Part shown: piece by piece, positions 12,658 through 24,446 of the stretch
Layout: every line of letters starts with the position of its first letter
How positions within the stretch are numbered: position 1 is the first letter of the stretch
From: Hsuehochloa calcarea
Taxonomy: Eukaryota > Streptophyta > Magnoliopsida > Poales > Poaceae
NCBI GenBank assembly: GCA_036346395.1
Contig: CM070599.1
Span: 5,819,232 to 5,883,231 of the forward strand
DNA: 64,000 bases
Direction of reading: 5' to 3'
Translations under genes and position numbers: made by a program
Notes under the pieces: model-generated
Seen by the model: only the letters and a program-made list of their open reading frames with translations
Database searches by the model: none
What the model was told of the DNA's origin: nothing

Positions 12658-13125
12658 TGAGGCTAGTCACAGTACTAGACCCGATGCTTGGTACACAGGT
12701 TCTGAAATTCAAGGAAGCATTTTAAATCGATGATGACTCTGAGGATGAAGAACCAAACCATCCTCCAGCTACTTCTGAGAGGGGTGGAGAGCCTGCTACT
12801 ACTACGTCAGTTTCAGCTGAGCAGCCTCCTCCTATCCCCACCGACGATCTGAGTGGCTCTGTTCCTACCTCCACAACTCATGAGGTAGAGGCCACGTCTG
12901 CACCAGAACACCACTTCGATCTGGCGACAACATCCACTGAGCGGATGATTGGGGATCTTCAAGAGCGAGTCACTCGCTCGTGTTTATTCTCTGATTCTCA
13001 TGCACATTACGCTTTTGTCGCTTCTTTTGAACCCCGAGATATCACCCATGCTTTATCGATGCCTCTTGGGTCAATGCCATGCATGAAGAGCTTGAAAATT
13101 TGAAAGAAACAAAGTCCGTTTTTAG

Positions 13126-14046
13126 TTGAGCGACCTTCTGATTCTCATGTTATTGGAACAAAATGGGTTTTTTGAAAATAAGCAAAGTGAGGATGGATTG
13201 GTTGTTCGCAATAAGGCTAGACTTGTAGCTCAAGGTTATTCCCAGGTAGAGGGCTTAGACTTTGAGGAGACCTTTGCTCCAGTAGCTAGATTGGAGGTCA
13301 TTCGTATTCTTTTAGCATTTGCAACATCCAAGGGTTTTAAGCTTTTTCAAATGGATGTTAAAAGTGCTTTCTTGAATGGTTTCATAGAAGAAGAGGTCTT
13401 TGTCAAGCAACCTCCTGGTTTTGAAAATCAAAAATTCCCAAACCATGTTTTTAAACTCTCTAAAGCCCTGTATGGATTGAAACAAGCTCCTAGAGCTTGG
13501 TATGACAGGTTTAAGAGTTTCTTGCTTGAAAATGATTTCAAAATGGGAGTGGTTGATAAAACCTTGTTCACTCTCAGGCATGGCAGTGATTTCTTGCTGG
13601 TTCAGATTTATGTGGATAATATTATTTTCGATGGTTCTTCTCATGCTTTGGTGTCTAGATTTTCAGATTCGATGAGCAGTGAGTTTGAGATGAGCATGAT
13701 GGGAGAGCTAACATTCTTCCTTGGTCTTCAAATCAAGCAACTGAAAGAAGGCACCTTCGTTCATCAGAGTAAGTATACAAAGGACCTTCTTCGGCGCTTC
13801 AATATGGGAAGCAGTAGGCCAATGTCTACTCCCATTGCTACAACCACCGTGCTCGACCCTGATGAGGATGGAGAGTCCGTGGACGGAAGAGTACCGCAAT
13901 ATGATTGGCTCCCTCCTCTATCTTACAGCGTCGAGGCCGGACATACAATTCGCCGTATGTCTGTGCGCTCGCTTTCAGGCTTCCCCTCGTGCTTCTCATC
14001 GTCAAGCAGTACGTCGCATATTCAGGTATCTTCAAGATACGCTTGA
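13126..14046 (+). pseudogene. copia 1 reverse transcriptase with YVDN motif
   Basis: An open frame of 306 codons holds the RVT_2 domain: RLVAQGYSQVEGLDFEETF, QMDVKSAFLNG, YGLKQAPRAWYDRF and FFLGLQIKQL. The catalytic box, normally YVDD, reads YVDN here (about 13609-13620), which would remove a metal-binding aspartate. The frame shifts near 13900, where RNase H begins in the next frame. Confidence 0.88.
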
Positions 14047-14545
14047 CTTTGGACTCTGGTATTCTTCTTCTTCGGCTCTTTCAATTCGAGCATTTTCTGA
14101 TGCTGATTTCGCAGGGTGTAGAGTTGATAGGAAGAGTACTTCTGGCACTTGTCATTTCTTGGGCACATCTCTTGTTTCTTGGTCTTCTAGAAAACAGTCT
14201 TACATTGCCTGATCTGGAGGCCGAGTATGTAGTGCCGCCGATTCGCTCTCGAGTTCTCTGGATTTTATCCACGCTGCGGGACTATGGGTTATCTTTGGGA
14301 AGTGTTCCTCTTTTACGTGACAACATACGCAATTAATATTGCCAAAAACCCGATGCAACATTCGGGACTAAACACATTGACATTCGATTTCATTTTCTGA
14401 GAGACCATGTTGAGAAAGGTGATGTTGTGCTTCACTTTGTAGAGTCTGAGCAACAGCTTGCATATATTTTCACTAAGGCTCTTGACTCTTCGCGTTTTGC
14501 TGCTTTGCGGGGAGAGTTAGGGGTTATTAGTCCTATTGGGCTGTT
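13900..14545 (+). pseudogene. copia 1 RNase H
   Basis: SLLYLTASRPDIQFAV, RAFSDADFAG and KSTSGTCHFLG are read in the frame ending at 14212. A stop replaces the residue before SGG, and the tail continues to about 14545 in other frames. It would degrade the RNA strand of the cDNA hybrid. Confidence 0.8.
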
Positions 14546-15929
14546 TTGAGGGGGAAGTTGTTCTTTTTGCATTCATTGTATCATAATGCATGTTTCAATT
14601 CATTTGTCTTGCATTGTATAATAAAATTAGTGGAGCTTTGATTATTATCCTTGTATGACTTGATTCCATCTTCTATACCTTGTCATATCAAGTGATAGTC
14701 TGCTAGACTTCTTTTATGGCTCTTCGTGTTTGGCTTAGCCTTTGCCTTGCTAGCTTTATATCTGTGAGCAATTTGAATCAAATCATGTCTTGTTGGATCT
14801 TGTGACTAGTTTTGCTCTAGTGATCCTCTTATGATTCTCGCCATGTCTTACAGGTTGAATTGAGTCTTGAACTTATTCTGAGATGAAAAATGAGCTTTTT
14901 ATCTTATTAAGTCAAGCAAATGAAAAATGAGATTTTCTCGTGCGAAAAAGCGATCTCACCAATCCTTTCTCATGAGACGGCTTGCCATTGCACTAGGCAT
15001 GAACTCAGGGGGAGTTTTGGATGACCTAGATCATTCTTTTAAGCTTATCGCTTGAGATGGTCGCGGCAAGGCTTGAGATCTAGCACAGCAAAAAAAAAAG
15101 GAATTGCCTAAAAAGGGCTAAGTGCTTGAGCTTTGCTTCAAAAGAATTCTCTTAATGCTCAAAATGCCTCAATTCTTGTTTTGAGTTTCTTTTTACTTAT
15201 AGACATGGCTTGACTCATTTTTGGTTGCTTGGAGTGAATCTATGATATAGAGCAACCTTTCATGATTTTAATTGTTTAATCTCGATTCTTTGCTATCTTG
15301 GTTTAGCTTTGCAGTACATGTTTTGCCATGATTGAATATAGCGTCTACTCTTTATATGGCTTGGTATAATACTTGTACTGTCTTCATGTATAATGGTCAT
15401 GGCTCCTTTTTACTAAAGTTCAAAAATAAAGTCATTTCTTCATGCTCTTTCTTTTTCATGCATCTTGATGAATTCATTGTCAAAGGGGGAGAAAGATTGT
15501 GAAGAAAATCTTTGTTGGAGCTTTTGGTTTCATACTTCAGGTTTAATATATAAGAACTTCATAAAATAAAAAATTTGAACCTTTTGAAAATTTTGTGATC
15601 ATAGTGAGTTAAGTTTTATGGTTCTATTGCCTTTTCCTGATTTCATTTGCAATTGAAGAATACTCACAATGATGAAAGGTCAAATAGAAAAACTGCCTTT
15701 CATTTGGACCTAAGTGAGATTTTTGGCTACTTTCTGGAAATTGAATCCTTTGGTGCTTTCATTGCCTTGTCTCACTTGCCTATACTATTCTGAAGCCAGC
15801 TTGGTCGGTTCCTAGGCTTTTTCTTGCTTTTGGACCAAGTTGTGCCTTTATGCGCAGCAGCGATTTTTACTTTTCATTTGAAAAACCACATTTTCTTGAA
15901 AATTGCCAATGTGTTCATCAAGGGGAGAT
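14546..15929 (+). other. copia 1 spacer between pol and 3' LTR, with repeated purine tracts
   Basis: No coding frame of note. Polypurine-like tracts are near 14549 (tgagggggaag), 15007 (cagggggag), 15483 (aaagggggagaaag) and at the LTR edge (15920-15929). Multiple such tracts are described for Sireviruses. Confidence 0.6.
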
Positions 15930-17822
15930 TGTGGATATCGTGAGGATATGTGCACGATCTCGGGATGATGAGTCAACGGCAATGGCGTTGTTGGTTTGCA
16001 AAATCTCGCGTTTTGGGTTTGCTCTAAAATTTGTCGGACCACGGTGGTCGACCGATGGTGTCGGCGGTCGATCGCCCGTGGAGGAGTCCGACCGGCCATG
16101 GTGGCCGGTCCGACCGCCAAAATGAAAATAGGTTTTTGGAGCTGAGCCAAAAATAGGTTGTGTAGGCAAGTGAGGGGAGTCTCCTGGATGTGGTCCCATC
16201 ATTTTTGGAGCTCCCAGTCAAAAGTTCTATTCGTTTGAAAATTCGGAAGGTTTGAATTTTGAGTTGAAAATTTGGCTAAGTCCTTTGGACCGGTCCGACC
16301 GCCGTTGTGGAAGCGGTCCGATCCAGGCATGAAATCGGTCGGACACATACGTAGGGCTCGGGCCGCAATGGCTTGAAGGTTAGCCAAGTGTTGCATTGAG
16401 TTGGTTTTGATTGTGTTATTATATGAACTTCAATGCTTTATTGTTGTATATTGCATTGCGGAACTAACGTGGGTCAAGTTGTGAAGAACTTGTTCCCGGA
16501 AACGATTTGTTTGTCTATTGCTGTGCAGGTGGCTTGTAGGTCAACGACGTCAACGGTGAGTGGATCGGGACTACGCATGGAGAGCTGAGGTCCAGAACGA
16601 TCAGGGATACCGGGTGAGGTCGTGTGACACAAGCATGGTGCAGGATGGACAAGATGGATCGAACGGGTGGTTCGGTACAGCTGGTTGGATCAGGCGGTGC
16701 GGATATCGGTGCGGGTCTCTGGGAGGTACCGATGGGATTCGAACAAGAGAGGCTTGGCGACGCGATGAGAACCGCTGATCAACCTACACGTGGTGAAGCA
16801 GGCGATTGCTTCAATCGTTATTTGTGTGTGGGTCCCATGTGTAAGTGACCCCAAAAAGGAAACCCTAGCTCTCTAGTATAAATAGGAAGGGGGTGATGGA
16901 AAACCTTTAAGGCATTCATTTTTAGCCCCTTCTTCGTTTTCTAGGGTTTGGAGGAGAGGTGAGGAGAACTAGGGTTTGGAGTGTGCTCCTTGTTGAGCTC
17001 TTGCCCTCCTTGTTGGAGAGGCTTTGTAAGTATCTTGTGTAATCGAGCATTCTTGTGATGCTTAATTGAAAGATCGTTTGCTCCCTTTTGTGTTCTTCTC
17101 CCTTTTGGATGATTTTGGTGCTTCCTTGATTCAAAGGTTCATGCTTGGTCTCTTGGCCTACTTTATCTTGCTTTGATGTGTGGGATTACTCCTAGAGTCA
17201 TCTAGATCATCAACCCCCCACAAGCAAGTCTTGAATCAAGATTTTCATATTTCTAGGGTTTGTACACTTCTTTGGTAAAATCTCGAGAGATTGATTCTGC
17301 GAAGTGGATCTGACGAATCGTCGCTAGAAATAGGTCTCCAATATCATTAGGGAGGTGTGCTCGAAATTTGGTCAAGTTTTATTGGTTGAATCAAAAGTTG
17401 GATCAAATTTCGTTTTGGATTTGGGTGGAGTTTTTGATCTTGGACTCTACCGGTCCGACCGGTCCTTCAACAGCGGTCTGACCGCCCGTGTATTCAGACC
17501 GCTGGTTTGCCGGGTCGAACCGCTGTCCACCGGTCCGACCGCCAGTTAGTTGCCGGTCAGACCGCTGGTTGACCGTCGGTCCGACCGCCCGTGGTAGCCG
17601 GTCAGACCGCCAGTACCCAGTAAGGAACAGTGAGTTCTTTTCTCCGGGTGTGTCGTGTGGTTGAGGGGTTTATCAAATCCGACACAAGGCTTCCGTTGTG
17701 TGCTTACTGATCTTCTTAGCTTTCATAGCTAAAGGAGTGAAGTTCGTGTTGGTTTTCGATTTAGGCGAGAAAGTTTTGGAAAGCGCCTATTCACCCCCCC
17801 TAGTCGCCTTTCCGGTCCTACA
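15930..17822 (+). repeat. 3' LTR of copia 1
   Basis: Matches the 5' LTR over its whole length, with scattered substitutions and small indels. It ends CCTACA directly before the duplicated target ATATT. Confidence 0.93.
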
Positions 17823-17827
17823 ATATT

Positions 17828-17928
17828 TTTTGTAATTATGTTTTGTTCATTTTGCATCTATTTCTAATACATGGATTACTATGTTTTTTGTAATTATGTT
17901 TTGTTCATTTTGCATCTATTTCTAATTA
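17828..17928. repeat. 58-bp direct repeat next to the copia 1 insertion site
   Basis: tgtaattatgttttgttcat and the following tttgcatctatttctaat recur at 17831 and 17889. A related taatacatg word also lies on the other side of the copia (6761-6778), so the target was a small repeat array in the CACTA interior. Confidence 0.7.
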
Positions 17929-17969
17929 CGTCTTGCTTATTCTTTTTAATTGCAGGTGAGTGAACAAAG

Positions 17970-20171
17970 ATGGCGGGTGACCGTCGTAGGGATGTGTCCT
18001 CGCTTTACCAGAGACCACGCACTGCGGAGGAGGAGGCGGAGGGGTCGGACAGGAGGAGGAGGAAGAGGACCGCCGGCCGCAGGAGGGGGCCGTCTCCTCC
18101 CACGCCGCGTGAGGAGGTGCTGGAGGAGGAGGTGGCGCCCGTGGATGAGTTGGACGAGGAGCTGGTTCGGCAGACGGGCGAGGAGGAGGTGGCGCCTGTG
18201 GACGAGTTGGACGAGGAGCTGGTTCGGCAGACGGGCGAGGAGGAGGGGCGACGAGGACGGCGACGAGGCGGTAGGCACGGATTCCGCTTCCTCCTCTTCC
18301 TCTTCGAGTGTCTACTTACGAGGTCCCGCGAGCCTCCCTCAGGGTCTGCATCCTCACCGACGCCCAGTGATTCGCCCCGAAGGGCAAAAGTAAGTAACTT
18401 TAGATGTTGTCACCACTACTTCATATGATATGTTGAAAAAAGAGAAACTAATAATTTTTCTTAATCACTTGTGCAGAGGCCGGGTGGTTGTGTCGGTGGT
18501 AGCGCACGCCCGCCAATGGCATCTGGGTCTTCGTGCGAGCAACACTACCCCGGCATTGTCACGTACGCCGGGAAGACGGAGCCGGCCTACTCGTTTGACC
18601 ACTACGCCGTCGGCCCCGATGCGGAGTACCCCAACAAGGCGGCGCGGGTGAAGGCGGAGTTTTGGGTAAGTCTCCCTCGCACAACATTGCTCAATACATC
18701 GCATTCATTGGACTTTTCTTAAAAAATGAAGGGATACATCGCGTTTGTATGCAGACTTATTTCAGATGCGATGAGGGATTTGAGGCGAGGCGGACGGTGG
18801 CTACAAAGCACGTAAAAAGTCATCACCGACATGCATCACGAGGTGCGCATCCAGGCCATCGTAACCTACCACGGGTCGAAACTTGGAGAGAAGGTCACCA
18901 AGAAAGACGCAAGAAACATGACGCTGACCCGAGACCAGTACCTTGAGGTAGATGAAGAACATTAATATTGATTCATTTTGAGATTAAGTACGTTTAATTT
19001 GATCTTCTTATATGTCAAATACTTGATGACGTGTAGATGATTCCCTGGTGGTGCCAATCGTATCCCGAGTCTTTGGCGATGATCGTGGACAAGTGGTTCA
19101 CGAGGAGTATCTCGGATGCACAAGGATGCGGGCCGTCGTTTGATGATGCAAGGTCCAAAGACACCATCAAGGCGACCGCACCTCTCCGCATACAAACAAG
19201 CATGGGTACACGAATTCATTTATCTATTGTGACGCTCAATTCGCACGATTTCTAATTATCTTGTCAGTCTTTCTCGCGATCGGCGTCACATAGTGGCCAC
19301 CTTGCTTGGACTTCGGGCATGGTGTATGGCCCACAAGGGCAAGGCGACGTCCGACGTCTCCTTCAACTGGAGGACCCGCCCCAGCGTACCACGAACCCGG
19401 CGTCCACACCGCATCGGTGAGTACGTCGCCGGCGGCAAGGTCGATCCATGGGCCAAACCATGATCCGAGCACCTGGACTTTGATGGAGAGATCGTCATGA
19501 GGGTGGGACAAGGCAAGAAGCATGGGCGGTTACGGCTTGGCGGCGGCCTCATCGACACGGCCTCTACTCCATCTCTCTCCCAGATCCGAGCACGAGCACG
19601 AGCGAGAGCCCGACCATACGCCCACGGGCAGATCATTGACAAAGACCAGTGTCGGCCTTTCGAGGTTATTCTGTTTTACTCGTCGTACATTGATCTTTAC
19701 ACACCTTTATTAGCTTTGCATTCTCAAACATTGGGTGAAATATTGCGGGCCCGGTGGAACAAGAAATGAGGCAACGTCGAGTCGGAGGCCGAGCGGCGAG
19801 AGGATGTCGGCCACCGGAGGCCGAGCAGCCGAGCGGCAGCCCAGACGCAGAGGTGGCGGACATTACGGAGTTCCTACAAGGTCTTGGGCAACATACGGGC
19901 TTTCTTTGTGCACCGGGGTGTTGGCTCCACCTCCGCCTCCGCGTCCTGCACCGCACTACTCCCGTGAGTATGAAAGTTTTTTGCTTTCGCTTGTGCTTTG
20001 CTTGTATGACCTCTACCTTCCTAGATTAGGTATATAATGTAATCTTGTCTCACATGCAATCTCTTCTACTTTGTGCAGCCTCAATCGGCGGGTTTGAATA
20101 ATCCACCTCATGCGCCTCCGAATGATGGAGCTTTTCCTTCACCACAGTCGCAGTGGCCACCTTCGAGATGA
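17970..20171 (+). pseudogene. CACTA second ORF (Ptta/En/Spm plant transposase), broken
   Basis: This is the second protein of grass CACTA elements, probably the DNA-binding partner of the TNP2 transposase. Exon-like blocks are 17970-18389, 18477-18665, 18755-18947 and 19037 onward, with GT and AG at their edges. Readable family blocks are VYLRGPASLPQG and RPVIRPEGQK in exon 1, AARVKAEFW at the end of exon 2, the CDEGFEAR segment in exon 3, and MIPWWCQSYPESLAMIVDKW in exon 4. Exon 1 needs a frame change after an acidic region that contains a 57-bp duplication (18131-18244). Further frameshifts occur in exons 3 and 4. The last part has a glutamine-rich end at about 20171. Confidence 0.78.
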
Positions 20172-20404
20172 ATGGTAGTTGTATTTTCATTTGTTGTTCA
20201 TTTGGTGATGGACTTGTGATATACTTGTGATGCACTTGTCGACTGTGATGAACTTGTGGATTTGTTTGGATGGACTTGAGCACTTATTGTTATATATGTG
20301 ATATATGTGATGGATGTGATAAATATGTGATGGATGAGATATATATGTGATGGATTTGTTTGTCGCGACGGAATGTAAAAAATAAATAAAAAATACAGTT
20401 TTGG

Positions 20405-20982
20405 GTCACTTTGCCGAGTGCAACACTCGGCAAGGACTTTGCCGAAAGTGCCATGACCATGGCACTCGGCAAATGGGAATCTGGCGCTGAAACCCGCTTT
20501 TCAGATTTGCCGAGTGCCATGGTCATGGCACCCGGCAAAGCTGGGAATGTGGGCGCCTGAAACCCCAGTTTTTCAGATTTGCCGAGTGCCATGGTCATGG
20601 CACTCGGCAAAGCTGAATATGGCGCTGAAACCCGCCGATTTTCGGCTTTGCGAGTGCGACCATCCGACTCTCGGCAAAGAAATTTTCAAAAAAAAAATTA
20701 AAAAATCTTTGCCGAGTGCCGGCCGGGTTGGCACTCGGCAAAGCGACCGTCAACGGGGCCGGCGCCGTGACTTGGCATTTTCTTTGCCGAGTGCTGACTT
20801 GGCACTCGGCAAAGCCTTTACCGAGTGCCCGACAAAAGGCACTCGGCAAAGGTTGCTTCGCCGATAAATTTTTTTCCGAGTGCCCTTTGCCGAGTGTCGC
20901 ACTCGGCAAAGCTTTTGCCGAGTGCAAAGGAGCCTTTGCTCAGTGCCTGAGGCACTCGGCAAAGAGCCGGAATCCAGTAGTG
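20405..20982. repeat. CACTA right subterminal repeats and terminus
   Basis: About a dozen copies of TTTGCCGAGTGCC or its inverse, many as hairpin pairs, run from 20408 to 20970. They lead into CCGGAATCCAGTAGTG ending at 20982. The three bases after it (AAC) would be the target duplication, but the left partner cannot be checked. Confidence 0.88.
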
Positions 20983-21260
20983 AACTCTTTCCGGCGGCAA
21001 GAAGAGAACTTTAACTGGTGTCCTTTTGCCGCGCATCATGCAAGAAATACCGAGACAAATGTGAAATGTCACACTCAGACCGGTTAGTCAAACCTTGCCC
21101 TCCAATAAGGCAATAACTCAGGTTCGAGGTTCAAGTGTTCAACACACAGGGGCTTAAACGTTTCCATGCAAAACTGGAAACGTAAAACCATGCATGTAGA
21201 AGCTGCATGCTAGATTCATGCCTTACATCTCAAGTTTTGCTCCAAGCTTTGCTGACTGTG
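20983..21260. other. Subtilase upstream region
   Basis: Sequence between the CACTA end and the proximal promoter of the protease gene. Nothing else is recognisable. The CACTA terminus lies 440 bp before the protease ATG, so distal promoter elements may have been displaced. Confidence 0.4.
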
Positions 21261-21306
21261 ACCAATTACACTTTGAGCAAACTAAGCCGGTTACAGTTAT
21301 AAAAAG
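21261..21306 (+). promoter_or_regulatory. Candidate proximal promoter of the subtilase gene
   Basis: A CCAAT-like box (accaatta, from 21261) and a TATA-like TTATAAAAAG (21297-21306) lie at a plant-like distance of about 116-160 bp upstream of the ATG at 21422. Confidence 0.45.
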
Positions 21307-22384
21307 ATGGAGTAATTTTTCAAGGTAGCTAGCTAAACACATGTGATGCCTCTCAATACTGAATTCATTTTCACTCTTACATGTTCCAAGCTTACAAACT
21401 TACAGTTCTTTCGGGCACAGCATGGATGATGAAAGCACATCTAGATCTGATTGCTCTGCCATTGCCATGTCTCGATTTTGCTTCCTAATTCTCACGTTCT
21501 TGTTTGTGGCGGCGGCGAGGGGAAGGCTTGATGATCGTGAGGAGGAAACGGCCATCTACCTTGTGTTGGTAGATGGCGAACCCTTAGCTGCAGCTTTCCA
21601 GCGACAAGAACTTGATCGGAATGCGACGTCGTACCAAGCGCAGAAGAGGAGAGTGGTGCGGCTCCACGACCGACTCCTCCGGCGCGCCATGGACGGCGGC
21701 TCGTACCGCAAGCTCTACAGCTTCCACCACGCCGTCAACGGCTTCGCCGTCCACACGACCCCCTCGCAGGTGGAGAAGCTGAGGACGGCGCCGGAGGTGG
21801 TGGCGGTGGAGGAGGACGGGGGCACCAAGCTCATGACCACCTACACGCCGCGGCTCGTTGGCCTCCCCGACGGCGTGTGGCCAGGCCGAGACGGCGACGA
21901 CAGCGGCGGACGGAACGACGGCGAGGGGATGGTGATCGGGGTTGTCGACACCGGCATCGACCCCGCGCACCCCAGCTTCTCGTACTTGCCTCGGTCGGCG
22001 AGCCCACCCGACGGCGACGTCGTGTCGCTCTGCGGTCGGGAGCCCTTTCCGGTTTGCAGCGCCGGGCAGCGGTTCCCGCCTGGGTCGTGCAACGGCAAGA
22101 TCGCCACGGCGAGGTACTTCGCCGCCGGTGCGGCGGCGGTTCTCCCCCTCGACGCCCCGCGCGACCTGTCGCCCTTCGACGCCGATGGACATGGCAGGTG
22201 CACTGACGTTCGAATTGGATATCTAAACACGAGTAACCATCACAAGAAGTCACACATATGCAATTTTAGTCCCATGCCAAAAAATTTCATCGTCCGAAAC
22301 CCACATAAAAGAGGACGTGCTCGCACCTTCCTCGCCGGGTCCGGTGGTGCGGGTCACGCTTCGGAGGGCAGGAGTTGGCAACAC

Positions 22385-22567
22385 GGGTGATTTTCGCGGT
22401 GTCGATTTGCCCGCCTAGCGGTAGCCGCGCGAGCAATCGTCCGGGGTGGCGCGACCCCACACAGCTTTCTGCTGTGGCGTCGCCTGATAAGCAGGGCACG
22501 AGGCTGCCCGGCCCAACCCCAAATCGAAAGGATCTGACGACTTGGGTTCGCCCGTGAAAAATCACCC
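22385..22567. mobile_element. Possible MITE in subtilase intron 1
   Basis: GGGTGATTTTCGCGG at 22385 is mirrored by CCGTGAAAAATCACCC ending at 22567, giving imperfect inverted ends about 15 bp long around 183 bp of GC-rich sequence. No clear target duplication is seen. Confidence 0.35.
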
Positions 22568-24446
22568 TCTTTTTTTTTTGCCCTCGACTTTTATCAGAAC
22601 ATTATTGTAAAACTTTGAAATTGACCAGAGTTCATCTTTGGCAGCCATGTCGCTTCAATCGCGGCGGGGAACCGGGGAGTGCCGGTGGTCGTTGGCGGTG
22701 CAATGTACGGCGTCGCCAGCGGCATGGCGCCGAGTGCTAGGCAAGACATGACCACCCAGTTATCTTTCTATAATCTCATATTCTCAACTGCTTTAATTCA
22801 CCGGACCGTAGACATTGAACAGCCGATTTGATGAATCTTTGGCCCAATCTGTTGTCTAACTATTTGCCATTTTGCATGTTCATTGCTGTTCTAGGTTAGC
22901 TGTGTACAAGGCTATATACCCGGCAGGGGGGACGATTGCTGATCTCATTTGTGCCATAGATCAAGTAAGACACTCAAGCGCATGCATGTTTGCCTCTGTA
23001 GATCACACCTTGGGCCTGTTTGAAATGTTTCAAGCGCTAGTGTAATTCCAACATAAATAATGACAGAGCCACTTTGAGTTTTGAGGACAAGGTAGAATGT
23101 ATTACTCTTTCGGTTTTGCTACTTGTAAGTTGCATCTTGGTCGATTTTTTGTGATCGTTGGATTTGCATTATTATTTAATTGAGTAGATATGGTTCGCTC
23201 TTGAGCACGGTTCATTGCATTGGCCTTCTCTTTCAAACAGCTCAAGCACCGTCATTGATAGCGTAAATCCTTCAAGATTACCACATTCCGAACGGGTGTC
23301 ATCAATCATCAAACAATAAAAACTTTAGGACGAATCTCTATGGCGTGAATTGAACTACTTTAATTTCCATCATGTAATTCTTTAGGCAGTGCAAGACAGT
23401 GTGGACGTGCTAGTATTGTCCGTTGGGCCAGATGCGCGTCCTTCTTGTAAAGTCACATTCCTGAGCATGCTGGACGTTGCTCTCCTGTTTGCACGAAGAG
23501 CCGGCGTATTTGTGGCTCAAGCCGCCGGCAACAGAGGGCCGGCGGAGTCCTCCGTCGTCTCTTACAGCCCGTGGGTGATGACCGTCGCCGCCGGCACCAC
23601 CGGTCGCAGTTACACTTCGCGGCTCGTCCTCGGCGACGGCCGCCAGATTCCAGGACTCGGCTTATCAGGTACTACATTACACCATACCCTTCTTAAACCT
23701 TCAATACGCAAATGCAACTAGGCATGTGACGTCCAACCATCGTATGCTTGTACATCGTTTGTTTCAGCGCCAACTCCGGGTGATGGCCTACTCCAGCTCA
23801 GGCTCGTCGCGGCCATGGACGCCGGGGCTCCGGACGTCGCCGGCATGGAACGCGCGGAGGAGTGCCAAGACGTGGAGGCGCTGCGTTGGCGTGCCGACGT
23901 GCTGCACGGCAGTATCGTCGTCTGCTCGTTCTCGCAGGGGTTCTATAACGGCACATCGACGGTGGCCGCCATCCTCGACGCGGCGGAGGCTCTCGGGTTC
24001 GCCGGCTTCGTCCTCGTGGCCAACGCTCGGTACGGAAACTTCGTTGCTCAGCCACTGCCCTTCTCCGTTCCCGGCGTCATGGTCCCTCGAGTCGCCGACG
24101 CTCAGGTGATCGATCAGTAGCAATTACCATTTAACAACCAATAATTCTTCATTGTTACAAACTAAGTACAATGCTGGATGCAACGTGCGTCGGCGCGTGG
24201 CAGGTGATGTGGTCGTACTACTTGGACCACACGTTGTACGGAGGCAGCGTAACCGTGTTTGGCGCGACCGCGGCGATCACGGAAGGGAGGGTTGCCACGT
24301 TCACTGACACGGCGCCGGTGGTGGCACGGTACTCATCGCGAGGGCCGGACGTGGTCGACCAGGCGTCGACGCCGGCGGACGTGCTCAAGCCGGACGTTCT
24401 CGCGCCCGGCGACCAGATATGGGCGGCCTGGAGCGCCCTTAGCGCC

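Larger units (their letters stand above)
6779..17822 (+). mobile_element. Complete Ty1/copia retrotransposon, Sirevirus-like, 11.0 kb (copia 1)
   Basis: It is bounded by a perfect target duplication ATATT at 6774-6778 and 17823-17827. LTRs of 1886 bp (6779-8664) and 1893 bp (15930-17822) start TGTGGATATC and end CCTACA. A tRNA-Met-type primer site TGGTATCAGAGC lies at 8667-8678, and a purine tract AAGGGGAGA just before 15930. The internal order gag, protease, integrase, reverse transcriptase, RNase H is the copia order. The long LTRs, the length, the long gag C-terminal region and several polypurine-like tracts between pol and the 3' LTR fit Sireviruses; that lineage call is inference. The genes have many stops and frameshifts and the polymerase motif reads YVDN, so it is dead. 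It sits inside the CACTA element. Confidence 0.93.
1177..20982 (+). mobile_element. Degenerate CACTA (En/Spm) DNA transposon, split by a nested copia element
   Basis: The right end is clear: subterminal repeats lead to CCGGAATCCAGTAGTG ending at 20982, the inverted form of a CACTACTGGATTCCGG terminus. The left end is marked only by subterminal repeats from about 1177; its terminal inverted repeat was not found, so the start is approximate. Inside, on the + strand, are a TNP2-type transposase (3189-6763) and a second ORF of the plant Ptta/En/Spm transposase type (17970-20171), the usual CACTA order. A complete copia element (6779-17822) with a 5-bp target duplication sits between them. Both ORFs have frameshifts and stops, so the element cannot mobilise itself. 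Without the copia it would be about 8.8 kb. Confidence 0.85.

Noticed and set aside
21584..22253. Long minus-strand frames opposite subtilase exon 1
   Set aside because: Shadows of the GC-rich sense exon, with no recognisable protein.
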